From Actinophytocola gossypii (GTDB lineage Bacteria; Actinomycetota; Actinomycetes; Mycobacteriales; Pseudonocardiaceae), in assembly GCF_025165815.1 (NCBI RefSeq), contig NZ_JAFFZE010000012.1:1-64000 (forward strand): a DNA stretch of 64,000 nucleotides. The letters are read 5' to 3'. Within the stretch, counting starts at the first letter, position 1. The number at the start of each line of letters is the position of its first letter. Positions 51,650 through 60,738 of the stretch are shown one piece after another. The notes below the pieces were generated by a model, which did not search any database, was not told where the DNA came from, and saw only the letters and a program-made list of their open reading frames with translations. Both the position numbers and the translations under genes were made by a program.

Positions 51650-52308
51650 ACCGGATCCTGATCGTGGAGGACGAGGAGCGGATCGCGTCGTTCGTCCGCA
51701 AGGGACTGTCGGCGAACGGGTTCTCGACGACGGTCATCGGGAACGGGCGCGGTGCCGTGGACTTCGCCATGACGGGTGACTTCGACCTGCTGGTGCTCGA
51801 CCTCGGGCTCCCGGACATGGACGGGTTCGCCGTGCTGCGCAGGCTGCGCGAGGCCAGGGTGACGACACCGGTGATCATCCTGACCGCCCGGGACTCGGTG
51901 CGGGACACGGTGGCCGGGCTGGAGGGCGGCGCGGACGACTACGTCACCAAGCCGTTCCGGTTCGAGGAACTGCTGGCCCGGATCCGGTTGCGGCTGCGCG
52001 GTACCGACAACGCCCCGGAGGCCACCGTGCTCAGTTCCGGTGCCGTGTCGCTGGACCTGCGCACCCGCCGGGCGAAGGTCGGCGACCGGACGGTGGACCT
52101 CACCGCGCGCGAGTTCACCCTGCTGGAACTGTTCCTGCGCCATCCGGGACAGGTGCTGTCCCGCGAGCAGATCCTGTCGCACGTCTGGGGCTACGACTTC
52201 GACCCCGGCTCGAACATCGTCGACGTCTACGTCCGCGCCCTGCGCCGCAAGCTCGGCCACGACAGCGTCTCCACCATCCGCGGCATGGGCTACGCCGTCG
52301 GCCGCTGA
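51646..52308 (+). CDS. two-component response regulator, OmpR family
   Basis: The 220-residue regulator has a receiver domain with phospho-acceptor Asp52 (LLVLDLGLPDMDG), conserved Thr (IILTAR) and Lys (YVTKPF), and a C-terminal winged helix (LLELFLRHPGQVLSREQIL to VDVYVRALRRKLG). GTG 51646 overlaps the kinase stop. The matching boxes at 49798 and 52318 are its probable binding sites. Confidence 0.95.
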   Translation: MNRILIVEDEERIASFVRKGLSANGFSTTVIGNGRGAVDFAMTGDFDLLVLDLGLPDMDGFAVLRRLREARVTTPVIILTARDSVRDTVAGLEGGADDYVTKPFRFEELLARIRLRLRGTDNAPEATVLSSGAVSLDLRTRRAKVGDRTVDLTAREFTLLELFLRHPGQVLSREQILSHVWGYDFDPGSNIVDVYVRALRRKLGHDSVSTIRGMGYAVGR

Positions 52309-52317
52309 CGCACTCCC

Positions 52318-52347
52318 GGATGAAGGTCCCTTCACATCCGGCTCAGG
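52318..52347 (+). promoter_or_regulatory. candidate response-regulator box 2
   Basis: GGATGAAGG-TCC-CTTCACATCC followed by GGCTCAGG is very close to the box at 49798-49828. It lies between the regulator stop and the phosphotransferase gene, with a TCTGGTAGT element just before the GTG start. Confidence 0.55.
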
Positions 52348-52380
52348 TGGGGGTCATTCGCGGGCCGCACTCTGGTAGTC

Positions 52381-53547
52381 GTGAGAGCGAACGAGGACCT
52401 GCTGACCGGGCCGGACGCCGGTGACCTGGTCGCCGCCGTGTTGGCGCAGGCGGGTGGGCGACCGCTGGAGTGGAGCGTCGGGCAGGTCGACCACCAGCCG
52501 GGCGGGCGGACCACCGTCTCCTACGACGTGCGCGTCGTGTGGACGGACGGGTCGGTCACCGACGAGGCGCTCGGGGCCGCGTCCGGGCGGCTGCCCGACG
52601 GGGTCACCCGGCTGACCGACGGCGACACCGAGGTCGGCATGTGGCGGTTCCCGTTCGACCCGGACCTTCCCGGGCTGCCGGCCGCGTGCGACCCCGCTCG
52701 GATGAGCCGGCTCGTCGCCGGGCTCGGGCTGGGCGGGCCGGCGACCCTGCGGGTGCGCACGTACCGGCCGCGGCGGCGTGCGGTCGTCGAGGTCGCGACC
52801 CCGGGCGGGACGGTGTTCGTCAAGGTGCTGCGGCCGGAGAAGGTACGCGCGCTGTACGAGCTGCACCGGGTCGCCGCCGACGCGGGCTGCCCGACGCCGG
52901 CACCGCTGGGTTGGACCGAGGACGGGCTGCTGGTGCTCGCCGGACTCGCCGGGCGCACGCTGCGTGACCGGCTGCTGGCCGGTGAGCGGGTCGACCTCGA
53001 CCCGGACGACGTGGTCGCGGTGCTCGACGGGTTGCCGGCGGAGCTCGCCGCCGGGGAGCGGCGGGTGACGTGGGGGCAGAAGGCGGGCCACTACGCGGAG
53101 GTGCTCGCCACGTCGGTGCCGGCGCTCGGCGCGCGGGCGCGGGCGGTGGCCGCCGCCGTCGACCACGACACGCCGGAGGGCCCGGACGTGCCGGTGCACG
53201 GCGACTTCTACGAGGCGCAGCTGATGGTCACCGGCGGGCGGGTCAGCGGCGTGCTGGACATCGACACCGCCGGACGGGGCGAGCGGCTCGACGACGCCGG
53301 CTGTCTGCTCGCGCACCTGGCGGTGCTCGCCCTGATGTACCCGGACCACGCGGGTGAGCTGAACCGGCTGCGGCTGTCGCTGCACCGGCGGTTCGTTCGC
53401 GACCTCGACCCCGCGGCGCTCGCCAGGCGTACCGCCGCGGTCGTGCTGTCCCTGGCCACCGGTCCGCACCGGGTGCAGGAGCCGGGGTGGCAGCAGGCAA
53501 CCACCGACCGGGTGGAGCTGGCCGAACGCTGGCTCCACCGTGGATAG
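52381..53547 (+). CDS. aminoglycoside-phosphotransferase-fold protein
   Basis: The 388-residue protein has a kinase-like fold. An N-terminal lobe (RTYRPRRRAVVEV, VFVKVLRPEKV) precedes the catalytic-loop-like segment VPVHGDFYEAQLMV and the metal-binding-like LDIDTAGRG. Relatives phosphorylate small molecules or confer drug resistance; the substrate is unknown. The first 110 residues form an extra domain. The start at GTG 52381 lies close to the -10-like element, suggesting a leaderless message. The repeat-protein gene follows 16 bp later. Confidence 0.8.
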   Translation: MRANEDLLTGPDAGDLVAAVLAQAGGRPLEWSVGQVDHQPGGRTTVSYDVRVVWTDGSVTDEALGAASGRLPDGVTRLTDGDTEVGMWRFPFDPDLPGLPAACDPARMSRLVAGLGLGGPATLRVRTYRPRRRAVVEVATPGGTVFVKVLRPEKVRALYELHRVAADAGCPTPAPLGWTEDGLLVLAGLAGRTLRDRLLAGERVDLDPDDVVAVLDGLPAELAAGERRVTWGQKAGHYAEVLATSVPALGARARAVAAAVDHDTPEGPDVPVHGDFYEAQLMVTGGRVSGVLDIDTAGRGERLDDAGCLLAHLAVLALMYPDHAGELNRLRLSLHRRFVRDLDPAALARRTAAVVLSLATGPHRVQEPGWQQATTDRVELAERWLHRG

Positions 53548-53563
53548 AAGGAGGAACGGAAGA

Positions 53564-54058
53564 ATGAACATCAAGCGCACCTGGATCGTGGCCAGCGCGA
53601 CGATCGCCGTGGCCGGCTTCGCCGGCGCGGGGATCGCGATGGCCAATGACGACGTGGAGCTGCGGGACCGACAGCCGGTGCCGGCGGTGGAGCTGAAGGG
53701 CGACACCGGCGGGATGAAGGCCGACACCGCCAACGCGTCGGCCCAGTCGGCCAACTCCGCCCGGTCGGCCCAGTCGGCGAACTCGGCCCGGTCGGCGGAC
53801 TCGCCCGATGGTCCGAGGCACAAGGCGCCGGCGGCCGACTCCGGCAACAGCCCGGCCCCGGCGAAGATCGCGCCCGCGCCGGTGCGGGTGGCGGACTCGG
53901 GCAACAGCCCGGCCGCCGCGTCGGCCAACAGCCCCGCGCCGGCGCCGGTCCGCGGTGGCGCGGACTCCGGCAACAGCCCGGCGCCCCCGCGCGGCGCGGA
54001 CTCCGCCAACAGCGGCAACAGCGCCAACAGCGGCGCGAGCGCGAACAGCCCCGACTAG
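53564..54058 (+). CDS. exported Ser/Asn/Ala-rich repeat protein
   Basis: The 164-residue protein has a signal peptide (about residues 1-27, ending IAMAN). Low-complexity repeats follow: SANSARSAQ units, then four copies of a DSGNSPA-like motif with Pro/Ala spacers, ending in SANSGNSANS. No known domain is seen. It is probably an extended, disordered surface protein. GGAGGAA precedes the ATG. It is the last gene of the two-component cluster. Confidence 0.75.
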   Translation: MNIKRTWIVASATIAVAGFAGAGIAMANDDVELRDRQPVPAVELKGDTGGMKADTANASAQSANSARSAQSANSARSADSPDGPRHKAPAADSGNSPAPAKIAPAPVRVADSGNSPAAASANSPAPAPVRGGADSGNSPAPPRGADSANSGNSANSGASANSPD

Positions 54059-54204
54059 TGCGGTGACCGACGACGTTCGGCGGGACGCCCGGGCTCGCGC
54101 GGAAGGCGTCCGTCATCGCACTGCTCGCCCGGGCCCGACCCGGCCGACAGCACCAGTGCCAGACTGACGCCACAGGACCGCGGCGAACGACCCCCTCGCC
54201 GCGA

Positions 54205-54260
54205 GGCGTGGCCGGGGCGGATGGTCAGTGGGAACGACTCGCCGCCGCCCCGGCCACGCC
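54205..54260. terminator. bidirectional terminator-like hairpin
   Basis: Perfect 16-bp arms GGCGTGGCCGGGGCGG (54205-54220) and CCGCCCCGGCCACGCC (54245-54260) surround a 24-base loop. It lies between converging genes and ends just before the stop of the minus-strand gene. Confidence 0.75.
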
Positions 54261-54263
54261 GGC

Positions 54264-54737
54264 TCAGCCGAACTGGCCGGGCTGGTAGTCGCCGGCCGGC
54301 TGCTGGATGATGACGTTCAGCCGGTTGTAGGCGTTGATGATCGCGATGATCGACACCAGGGCGACGAGCTGGTCCTCGTCGTAGTGCTTGGTCGCGTTCG
54401 CCCAGACCTCGTCCGGGACGCCGCCGGCCGCGTCGGCGATGCGGGTGCCCTGCTCGGCCAGCTCCAGGGCGGCGCGCTCGGCGTCGGTGAACACCGTGGC
54501 CTCCCGCCAGGTCGCGACCAGGTGCAGCCGGGTCGCGGTCTCCCCGGCCGCGATGGCCTCCTTGGTGTGCATGTCGGTGCAGAAGCCGCAGCCGTTGATC
54601 TGGCTCGCGCGCAGTCGCACCAGCTCCTGGGTGGCGAGTGGCAGCGACGTGTCCGTCACCGCCCTGCCCGCCATGTTGAGGTGCTTCATGATCTTGCCCG
54701 CGACCTGGTTGCCGAAGATGTTCAGTCGGGCTTCCAT
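54264..54737 (-). CDS. carboxymuconolactone decarboxylase/AhpD-like protein
   Basis: The 157-residue all-helical protein carries the AhpD redox motif CGFCTDMH (about residues 50-57), indicating peroxidase or disulfide-reductase activity in oxidative stress. Its gene stands alone, with a converging terminator downstream and the copA stop upstream. Confidence 0.92.
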   Translation of the reverse strand: MEARLNIFGNQVAGKIMKHLNMAGRAVTDTSLPLATQELVRLRASQINGCGFCTDMHTKEAIAAGETATRLHLVATWREATVFTDAERAALELAEQGTRIADAAGGVPDEVWANATKHYDEDQLVALVSIIAIINAYNRLNVIIQQPAGDYQPGQFG

Positions 54738-54837
54738 TGTGGACTCCTCCGCCGTCGACGTTGGTTACACACCCTCGACGAGACAGTCGGCGGAATTGTG
54801 ACCCGACCCAACGTGACGTACGTCTCCTCGCCGAGTC

Positions 54838-57111
54838 CTAGGCCGCGGTCGCGACTGGTTCACGGGTTTCCCGGTCGGGCACCGGTGGCGTCGTGTCGTT
54901 GCCGGGCAGGGTACGGAAAGCGCGTAGGCGCAGGCTGTTGGTGACCACGAAGACCGAGCTGAAGGCCATCACCGCGCCGGCGAGCATGGGGTTCAGCAGG
55001 CCGGCGGCGGCCAGTGGGATCGTGGCCACGTTGTAGGCGAACGCCCAGAACAGGTTTCCCCGGATGGTGTTCAGGGTGCGGCGGGAGAGGCGGATCGCGT
55101 CGGCCGCCGCCCGGAGGTCGCCTCGGGTCAGGGTGAGGTCGCTGGCCTCGATGGCCACGTCGGTGCCGGTGCCCATCGCGAGGCCGAGGTCGGCCTGGGT
55201 GAGGGCGGCCGCGTCGTTGACGCCGTCGCCGACCATGGCCACCACGCGGCCGGACTCCTGGAGGCGGCGGACCTCGGAGACCTTGTCGGCGGGGAGGACG
55301 CCGGCGATCACCTCGTCGATGCCGACCTCGTCGGCGACGGCGCGGGCGGCGGCCTCGTTGTCGCCGGTCAGCATGACCGGGGTCAGGCCGAGGGCGCGCA
55401 GCTGGCGCACGGCCTCGGCGCTGGTCGGCTTCACCGTGTCGGCCACCACCAGCAGGCCCCGCACCTCGCCGTCCCAGGCGACGGCCACGGCGGTGTGGCC
55501 GCGGGACTCCGCCGCCGACCGGGCCTCGGCCAGCGGGGGCGGGAGGTCCGGCAGCCAGGAGTGGCCGGCCCGGCCGGCGGCGACCTCGACGTCGTCGACG
55601 GTGCCGCGCACGCCGAGGCCGGCGACGGACTGGAACGACGCGACGGCGGGCAGCGGGCCGGACTCGGCCGCCGCGGTCGCGATGGCGCGGGCGATCGGGT
55701 GTTCGGAGGCGTCCTCCAGCGCACCGGCCAGGCGCAGCAGGCGTTGGCGGGGCACGCCGGGCGCCGGCACGACGTCCACAAGGGACATCTCGCCCGCGGT
55801 GACGGTGCCGGTCTTGTCCAGCACCACGGTGTCCACCCGGCGGGTCGACTCCAGTACCTCAGGGCCGCGGATCAGGATGCCGAGTTGCGCGCCCCGGCCG
55901 GTACCGACGAGCAGCGCGGTCGGCGTCGCGAGGCCGAGCGCGCACGGGCACGCGATGATCAGCACCGCGACGGCCGCGGTGAACGCCGACGCGGCCGACG
56001 CCCCGGTACCGAGCCAGAAGCCGAGCACGGCAAGGGAAAGCCCGATCACCACCGGGACGAACACCGCCGACACCCGGTCGGCCAGCCGCTGCACGCGCGC
56101 CTTGCCGGTCTGCGCCTGCTCCACCAGCTCAGCCATCCGCGCGAGCTGGGTGTCCGCGCCGACCCGGGTCGCCCGAACGACCAGGCGGCCGCCGGCGTTC
56201 ACGGTCGCGCCGACCACCCGGTCGCCCGGGCCGACCTCGACCGGCACCGACTCGCCGGTAAGCATGCTCTCGTCCACCGCGGACGAGCCGTCCTCGACCT
56301 CGCCGTCGGTGGCGACCTTCTCCCCCGGCCGCACCACGAACCGGTCGCCGACGGCCAGGCTCTCCACCGGGATCCTGGTCTCGACGCCGTCCCGCAGTAC
56401 GGCGACGTCCTTGGCGCCCATCGACAGCAGCGCGCGCAGCGCCGATCCCGCCCGGGACTTGGCCCGCGCCTCGAAGTACCGGCCGGCCAGGATGAACGTG
56501 ATCACCCCGGCGGCGACCTCCAGGTAGATCGAGCCCTCGCCGCTGGTGCGCTCGATCGTCAGCCGGAACGGGTGGGTCATCCCGGGCATCCCGGCCGTCC
56601 CGAGGAACAGCGCGTACAGCGACCACGCGAACGCGGCCAGCGTGCCCATGGAGATCAGCGTGTCCATGGTGGCCGCGCCGTGCCGCAGGTTCGTCCACGC
56701 GGCCCGGTGGAACGGCAGTCCGCCCCACACCACGACCGGCGCGGCCAGCGTGAGCGACGCCCACTGCCAGTACTCGAACTGCAGCGCCGGCACCATGGCC
56801 ATCGCCACCACCGGCACCGCCAGTGCGAGGCTCACGAACAGCCTGGTGCGCAGGGTGCGCAGCCCCCGGTCCTCCGGTTCGTCGGCGGCGACCGGTGCCG
56901 GGGCGGGCGGGGCGGCGGTGTAACCGAGCTTCTCGACCACGGCCACCAGGTCCTCTGTGGACACCTCGGCGGTCGCGTTCACCCTGGCCCGCTCGGTGGC
57001 GTAGTTGACGGTCGCCTCGACACCGTCGAGCCGGTTCAGCTTCTTCTCGATGCGCGCGGCGCACGAGGCGCACGTCATCCCACCGATCACGAGCTCGACC
57101 CGATCCATCAT
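54838..57111 (-). CDS. copA: copper-exporting P-type ATPase
   Basis: The 757-residue membrane pump exports Cu+. An N-terminal heavy-metal domain has GGMTCASC (Cys14, Cys17), followed by eight predicted helices. The transmembrane metal site is CPCALG, the phosphorylation site is Asp432 in DKTGT, and SEHPIA, TGDN and GDGVNDA mark the ATP-binding domain. A C-terminal NSLRL marks the Cu+ subclass. The ATG overlaps the stop of the His-rich gene upstream. Confidence 0.96.
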   Translation of the reverse strand: MMDRVELVIGGMTCASCAARIEKKLNRLDGVEATVNYATERARVNATAEVSTEDLVAVVEKLGYTAAPPAPAPVAADEPEDRGLRTLRTRLFVSLALAVPVVAMAMVPALQFEYWQWASLTLAAPVVVWGGLPFHRAAWTNLRHGAATMDTLISMGTLAAFAWSLYALFLGTAGMPGMTHPFRLTIERTSGEGSIYLEVAAGVITFILAGRYFEARAKSRAGSALRALLSMGAKDVAVLRDGVETRIPVESLAVGDRFVVRPGEKVATDGEVEDGSSAVDESMLTGESVPVEVGPGDRVVGATVNAGGRLVVRATRVGADTQLARMAELVEQAQTGKARVQRLADRVSAVFVPVVIGLSLAVLGFWLGTGASAASAFTAAVAVLIIACPCALGLATPTALLVGTGRGAQLGILIRGPEVLESTRRVDTVVLDKTGTVTAGEMSLVDVVPAPGVPRQRLLRLAGALEDASEHPIARAIATAAAESGPLPAVASFQSVAGLGVRGTVDDVEVAAGRAGHSWLPDLPPPLAEARSAAESRGHTAVAVAWDGEVRGLLVVADTVKPTSAEAVRQLRALGLTPVMLTGDNEAAARAVADEVGIDEVIAGVLPADKVSEVRRLQESGRVVAMVGDGVNDAAALTQADLGLAMGTGTDVAIEASDLTLTRGDLRAAADAIRLSRRTLNTIRGNLFWAFAYNVATIPLAAAGLLNPMLAGAVMAFSSVFVVTNSLRLRAFRTLPGNDTTPPVPDRETREPVATAA

Positions 57112-58001
57112 CTCTCCTCGTGCGGCTCGGCGACCGCGGTGAACTCCGCGGTGCGCACCACGTCGCCGTGCTTGAAGTCCAGGTACAGCCGGTAGGTACC
57201 GGTACTGGGTACCTCGGTGTCGAAGGTGACACTCGGCCCGGCCGCGGCGCCATCGTGCGGGTGGACGTGCAGGTAGGCGAGGTCGCCCTGGCGGAGCGCG
57301 ACCAGATGCCCGTACGCGCCGAGGTAGGGCTGCAGGTCGGTGACCGGCACCCCGCCCTTGTCGACGGTGAGCGTGAGCCTGCTCGTCGTGCCCGCGTCGA
57401 GGTGGCCGGACAGGGTCACCCGGTAGCCGTCGACCTCGGCGGTCAGCGCCGGCGGCGGCATTGGCACCGGGCGGTAGTCGCCGGGCACCGGCACGTCGAC
57501 GCCGAGCGTGACCGGCTCGGTGCGGCCGGCCGGTACGAAGTCGGCGAACATCCGGTAGTCACCGGCGTCGCGCAGGTCAAGGGGAACGCGCCAGGTGCCG
57601 TCGGCGGACATCTCCGGGTGCACGTGCCGGAAGCCGGACAGGTCGCGGCGCGCCACGATCAGGTGCATCAGCTTGTCGTGGTTCGGGGTGAAGCGGGTGA
57701 CCGGATCGCCGGACTCGTCGAGGATCCGGAAGGCGAACCCGCGCGGATCGACCACCTCGAGGGTGTGGCCGTCCGCGGTGACCCGCAGCCCGGCCGGCAG
57801 CGGCTCGCCCTCGGCGTGCCCGCCGGACTCCCCGCCGGACTCCCCGCCGCCACCGTGGCCGTGCCCGGCGGCGGCGGGCTCGGCGGGGGAGTCGCCTGAG
57901 TCGATCGAGTCGACCGGCCCGAAGGCCTGCCCGATGCCGTAGGCGCCGGCGAACGCCACGGCCAGCACCAGCGCGAACCCGCCGAGTCTCGCCGCCGCCA
58001 T
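57108..58001 (-). CDS. exported His-rich protein of the copper operon
   Basis: The 297-residue product has an N-terminal membrane anchor or signal (residues 1-28) and a Gly/His/Glu-rich linker ([11 protein letters not shown]). Two related beta-rich halves each hold a His cluster ([22 protein letters not shown] and [19 protein letters not shown]). I infer binding of Cu ions outside the membrane and hand-off to or from CopA. Similar proteins accompany copA in other actinobacteria. It is coupled to copA by ATGA. Confidence 0.82.
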   Translation of the reverse strand: MAAARLGGFALVLAVAFAGAYGIGQAFGPVDSIDSGDSPAEPAAAGHGHGGGGESGGESGGHAEGEPLPAGLRVTADGHTLEVVDPRGFAFRILDESGDPVTRFTPNHDKLMHLIVARRDLSGFRHVHPEMSADGTWRVPLDLRDAGDYRMFADFVPAGRTEPVTLGVDVPVPGDYRPVPMPPPALTAEVDGYRVTLSGHLDAGTTSRLTLTVDKGGVPVTDLQPYLGAYGHLVALRQGDLAYLHVHPHDGAAAGPSVTFDTEVPSTGTYRLYLDFKHGDVVRTAEFTAVAEPHEER

Positions 58002-58002
58002 C

Positions 58003-58212
58003 TCAGCTCGCCAACTCGTAGCCGGCCTCGTCGACCGACGCGCGGACGTCGTCGGTGGACAGTGGGCCGTCGCTGGTGACGGTGACCCGCCCGGAGGACA
58101 GGTCGACCGAGACGTCGGTGACGCCGGCGATCCGGCCCACCTCCTCGCGCACCGCGCCGACGCAGTGTTCGCAGGTCATCCCGGTCACGGTGTAAGTAGC
58201 TGTCGTCGTCAT
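58003..58212 (-). CDS. copZ: copper chaperone, heavy-metal-associated domain
   Basis: The 69-residue single HMA domain has MTCEHC, which binds Cu+ and passes it to CopA. It opens the operon; the next gene starts one base after its stop. The ATG at 58212 is taken; an earlier GTG adds two residues. A -10-like TATAGT lies 11 bp upstream within a CsoR-type palindrome. Confidence 0.93.
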   Translation of the reverse strand: MTTTATYTVTGMTCEHCVGAVREEVGRIAGVTDVSVDLSSGRVTVTSDGPLSTDDVRASVDEAGYELAS

Positions 58213-58223
58213 GACCACAGCGT

Positions 58224-58243
58224 ACTATACCCCCGCACGGTAT
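58224..58243 (-). promoter_or_regulatory. CsoR-like operator and -10 of the copper operon
   Basis: ATACC-CCCGCAC-GGTAT (58227-58243) is a G/C-tract-centred pseudopalindrome like known CsoR sites. TATAGT (plus 58224-58229, minus strand) serves as the -10. No csoR gene lies in the window. Confidence 0.6.
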
Positions 58244-58252
58244 GCGAGGCGG

Positions 58253-59074
58253 TCAGAACAACGTCGGCGGGCTCGCGGCCTCGAACGGGTCCATGGTGTT
58301 CAGCTCGTCCGACGGCAGCGCGGAGAAGGTGAGGGTCAGCGCGGAGTGGTCGGACAGCCGGGTGGTGCGCGGCTCGTGCACGTACTCGCACTCCTCGATC
58401 TCGGCGGCGAGCTTCTTCGTGCAGTGCGCGTGGTCGTAGCGGTAGCCGTCGCCGGTGCGGCCGATCCAGCTGTGCTCCACCAGGTCGGGCTCGGTGTGCC
58501 GGAACGCGTCGACGAGGCCGTGCTTGTCGGTCAGTCCTCGGTAGAAGTCGTACTCGAACCAGCGGAACGTGGTGTAGCTCGGCTGGTGGTCGGGTTCGAG
58601 CACGTTGAGGTCACCCAGCAGTACGGTCTCCGCCCCCGAGTCCCTGAGCCCGTTGGCGCCGAGGGCGGTGGAGAACTCGGAGAGCCAGCGGCGCTTGCGC
58701 TCGGTGCGTTCTGCGGTGGCGTCCCTGGTGGGCGCGTAGGCGCCGATCACCCGGACCAGGCCCATGGCGGTGGAGATCAGCACGCCGGCCACCCGCTCGG
58801 GCAGGAAGGACAGGTGCGCGGCGATCGGGTCCGGCTGGATCGGCAGCCTGCTGGCGATCATCACGCCGTACTCGGTCGGGCCCGGTTTCGGGTAGACCAC
58901 GGCCCAGCCGGCCGTGCGGAACGCGTCGGCCAGGTGGCGGCAGCCGTCGGACTGCCGGGTCTCGGTGAGCACGAACACGTCCTCGTGCCGGGTGGCGAGC
59001 CAGGCCAGCTGGCGGTGTGCACGCTCCTCCGAGGGGCTACCGATGTTGAAGGTCATCAGGCTGAGACCGGACAT
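58253..59074 (-). CDS. endonuclease/exonuclease/phosphatase family protein
   Basis: The 273-residue protein has the family motifs MTFNIG at the N-terminus, LTETRQSDG, LLGDLNVLEPDH in the middle and LSDHSALTLTF near the end, supplying metal ligands and the catalytic His. Lacking a signal peptide, it is probably a cytoplasmic phosphodiesterase or nuclease. Substrate unknown. It follows closely on a DUF1697 gene on the same strand. Confidence 0.88.
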   Translation of the reverse strand: MSGLSLMTFNIGSPSEERAHRQLAWLATRHEDVFVLTETRQSDGCRHLADAFRTAGWAVVYPKPGPTEYGVMIASRLPIQPDPIAAHLSFLPERVAGVLISTAMGLVRVIGAYAPTRDATAERTERKRRWLSEFSTALGANGLRDSGAETVLLGDLNVLEPDHQPSYTTFRWFEYDFYRGLTDKHGLVDAFRHTEPDLVEHSWIGRTGDGYRYDHAHCTKKLAAEIEECEYVHEPRTTRLSDHSALTLTFSALPSDELNTMDPFEAASPPTLF

Positions 59075-59104
59075 GAAGCCTGATGGTAGAGGTGGGTCCG
59101 GGGT

Positions 59105-59629
59105 TCACTCCTGGGTGATGGCGAGCAGCTTGATCACCGTGTTCCAGTTCCGCACGGTGGCCACCTCACCCTTCCGGTCCGGGAACGCGGCGAGCACCTT
59201 CGAGTTCCGGACGCCGCCGGGGGCCCAGAAGTAGACCTCCCGCTCCCCCAGGTGGAACAGCTCCGGCGCGAAGGCGTCCGGCGCGTGGTCCGGCGGGACG
59301 ACCCGGCCGCGCAGGAACGACACCAGGTACCGGGACGGGTCGTCGGCGACGTGGCCGAACGGGTCGGCCGCGGCGACCGCGCGCAGTTCGTCGGCGGTGC
59401 GGACGACACAGTCGATCGGGAAGCCCGCGCCGTCGGCCAGGCGCCGCTCCAACTCGGCGCGGACGGTGTCGGGGTCCTTGTCGGTGCCGAACACGGCGTT
59501 GCCGCTCTGCAGGAGCGTGCGGACGTCGGTGTAGCCGAGGTCGGCGAGCCAGGCCCGCAGGTCGGCCATCGCCACCCGCCGCTTCGCACCCAGGTTGATG
59601 CCCCGCAACAACGCGACGTACGTGGTCAT
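59105..59629 (-). CDS. DUF1697 family protein
   Basis: The 174-residue product opens with the family hallmark TTYVALLRGINLGAKRRVAMADLRAWLADLGYTDVRTLLQSGNAVF. Function is undefined; the family is widespread in actinobacteria. It lies 32 bp downstream of the antiporter gene on the same strand, though no coupling is evident. Confidence 0.92.
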   Translation of the reverse strand: MTTYVALLRGINLGAKRRVAMADLRAWLADLGYTDVRTLLQSGNAVFGTDKDPDTVRAELERRLADGAGFPIDCVVRTADELRAVAAADPFGHVADDPSRYLVSFLRGRVVPPDHAPDAFAPELFHLGEREVYFWAPGGVRNSKVLAAFPDRKGEVATVRNWNTVIKLLAITQE

Positions 59630-59661
59630 GGTCGGAACCTAGCCTCGGGGTACGACAGTTC

Positions 59662-60738
59662 TCACGGGTTGATGGCGAGGAAGAGGAACGCGGCGAGTAG
59701 GACCAGGTGCACGCTGCCCTGCAGGCGGGTCGCGCGGCCGGGGACCACGGTCAGCACGCTCACCACGACGGTCAGCAGGAGCAGCACCATCTGGGTCGGT
59801 CCGAGGCCGAGCACCAGCGGGCCGTCCAGCCAGACCGAGGCCAGCGCGATCGTCGGGACGGTCAGGCCGATGCTCGCGATCGCCGACCCGTACGCCAGGT
59901 TGAGGCTGGTCTGGATCCGGCCCCGGCGGGCGGCGCGGACCGCGGCGAGGGTCTCCGGCAGCAGCACGAGCATGGCGATCACCACGCCGACGAACGAGTG
60001 CGGGAAGCCCACCGCCTCGACCGCGTCCTCGATCGCCGGGGACTCGATCTTGGCCAGGCCGACCACCGCGACCAGCGCGGCGACCAGCAGTCCCAGGCTG
60101 GTCAGCGCGGTGCGGTCGCTTGGCGGCGCGGCGTGCTCGTCCTCGCCGCAGTCCTGGCCCACCGGCAGGAAGAAGTCGCGGTGCCGGACGGTCTGGGTGA
60201 GCACGAACGCGACGTAGAGCGCGAGCGAGGCCAGCGCGGCGAAGGCCAGCTGACCGGGCGAGAACTCCGGGCCGGGCTGGCTGGTGGTGAACGTCGGCAG
60301 CACCAGGCTCATCGTGGCGAGCGTGGCCACGGTCGCCAGCGCCGCGCCGGAGCCCTCGGCGTTGAACAGCGTCATCCCGTAGCGCCGGGCGCCGACCAGC
60401 AGCGACAGGCCGACGATCCCGGTGGTGGTGATCATCACCGCGGCGAACACCGTGTCCCTGGCGAGCGAGGCGGTCTCCGGGCCGCCGGACACCATCAGCG
60501 TGACGATCAGCCCGACCTCGATCACGGTGACCGAGACGGCCAGCACCAGCGAACCGAACGGCTCCCCCACCCGGTGCGCGACCACCTCGGCGTGGTGCAC
60601 CGCGGCGAGCACCGCCCCGGCCAGCAGCAGCGCGACGACCACCACCAGCACCGCGCCCAGGTCACGCCCCCAGGTCAGCGCCAGCGCGACGATCGCGAGC
60701 AGCGGGACGGCGACCGTCCAGTTCAGCAACTGTCTCAT
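59662..60738 (-). CDS. chaA: calcium/proton antiporter, CaCA family
   Basis: The 358-residue membrane protein has about eleven helices and the two acidic alpha-repeat motifs (EPFGSLVLAVSVTVIEVGLI and NLAYGSAIASIGLTVPTIA) of ChaA/CAX exchangers. It also shows LFNAEGSGAAL and VLLPETLAAVRAA. It exports Ca2+ (or Na+/K+) in exchange for H+. The ATG overlaps the TetR stop. Confidence 0.93.
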   Translation of the reverse strand: MRQLLNWTVAVPLLAIVALALTWGRDLGAVLVVVVALLLAGAVLAAVHHAEVVAHRVGEPFGSLVLAVSVTVIEVGLIVTLMVSGGPETASLARDTVFAAVMITTTGIVGLSLLVGARRYGMTLFNAEGSGAALATVATLATMSLVLPTFTTSQPGPEFSPGQLAFAALASLALYVAFVLTQTVRHRDFFLPVGQDCGEDEHAAPPSDRTALTSLGLLVAALVAVVGLAKIESPAIEDAVEAVGFPHSFVGVVIAMLVLLPETLAAVRAARRGRIQTSLNLAYGSAIASIGLTVPTIALASVWLDGPLVLGLGPTQMVLLLLTVVVSVLTVVPGRATRLQGSVHLVLLAAFLFLAINP

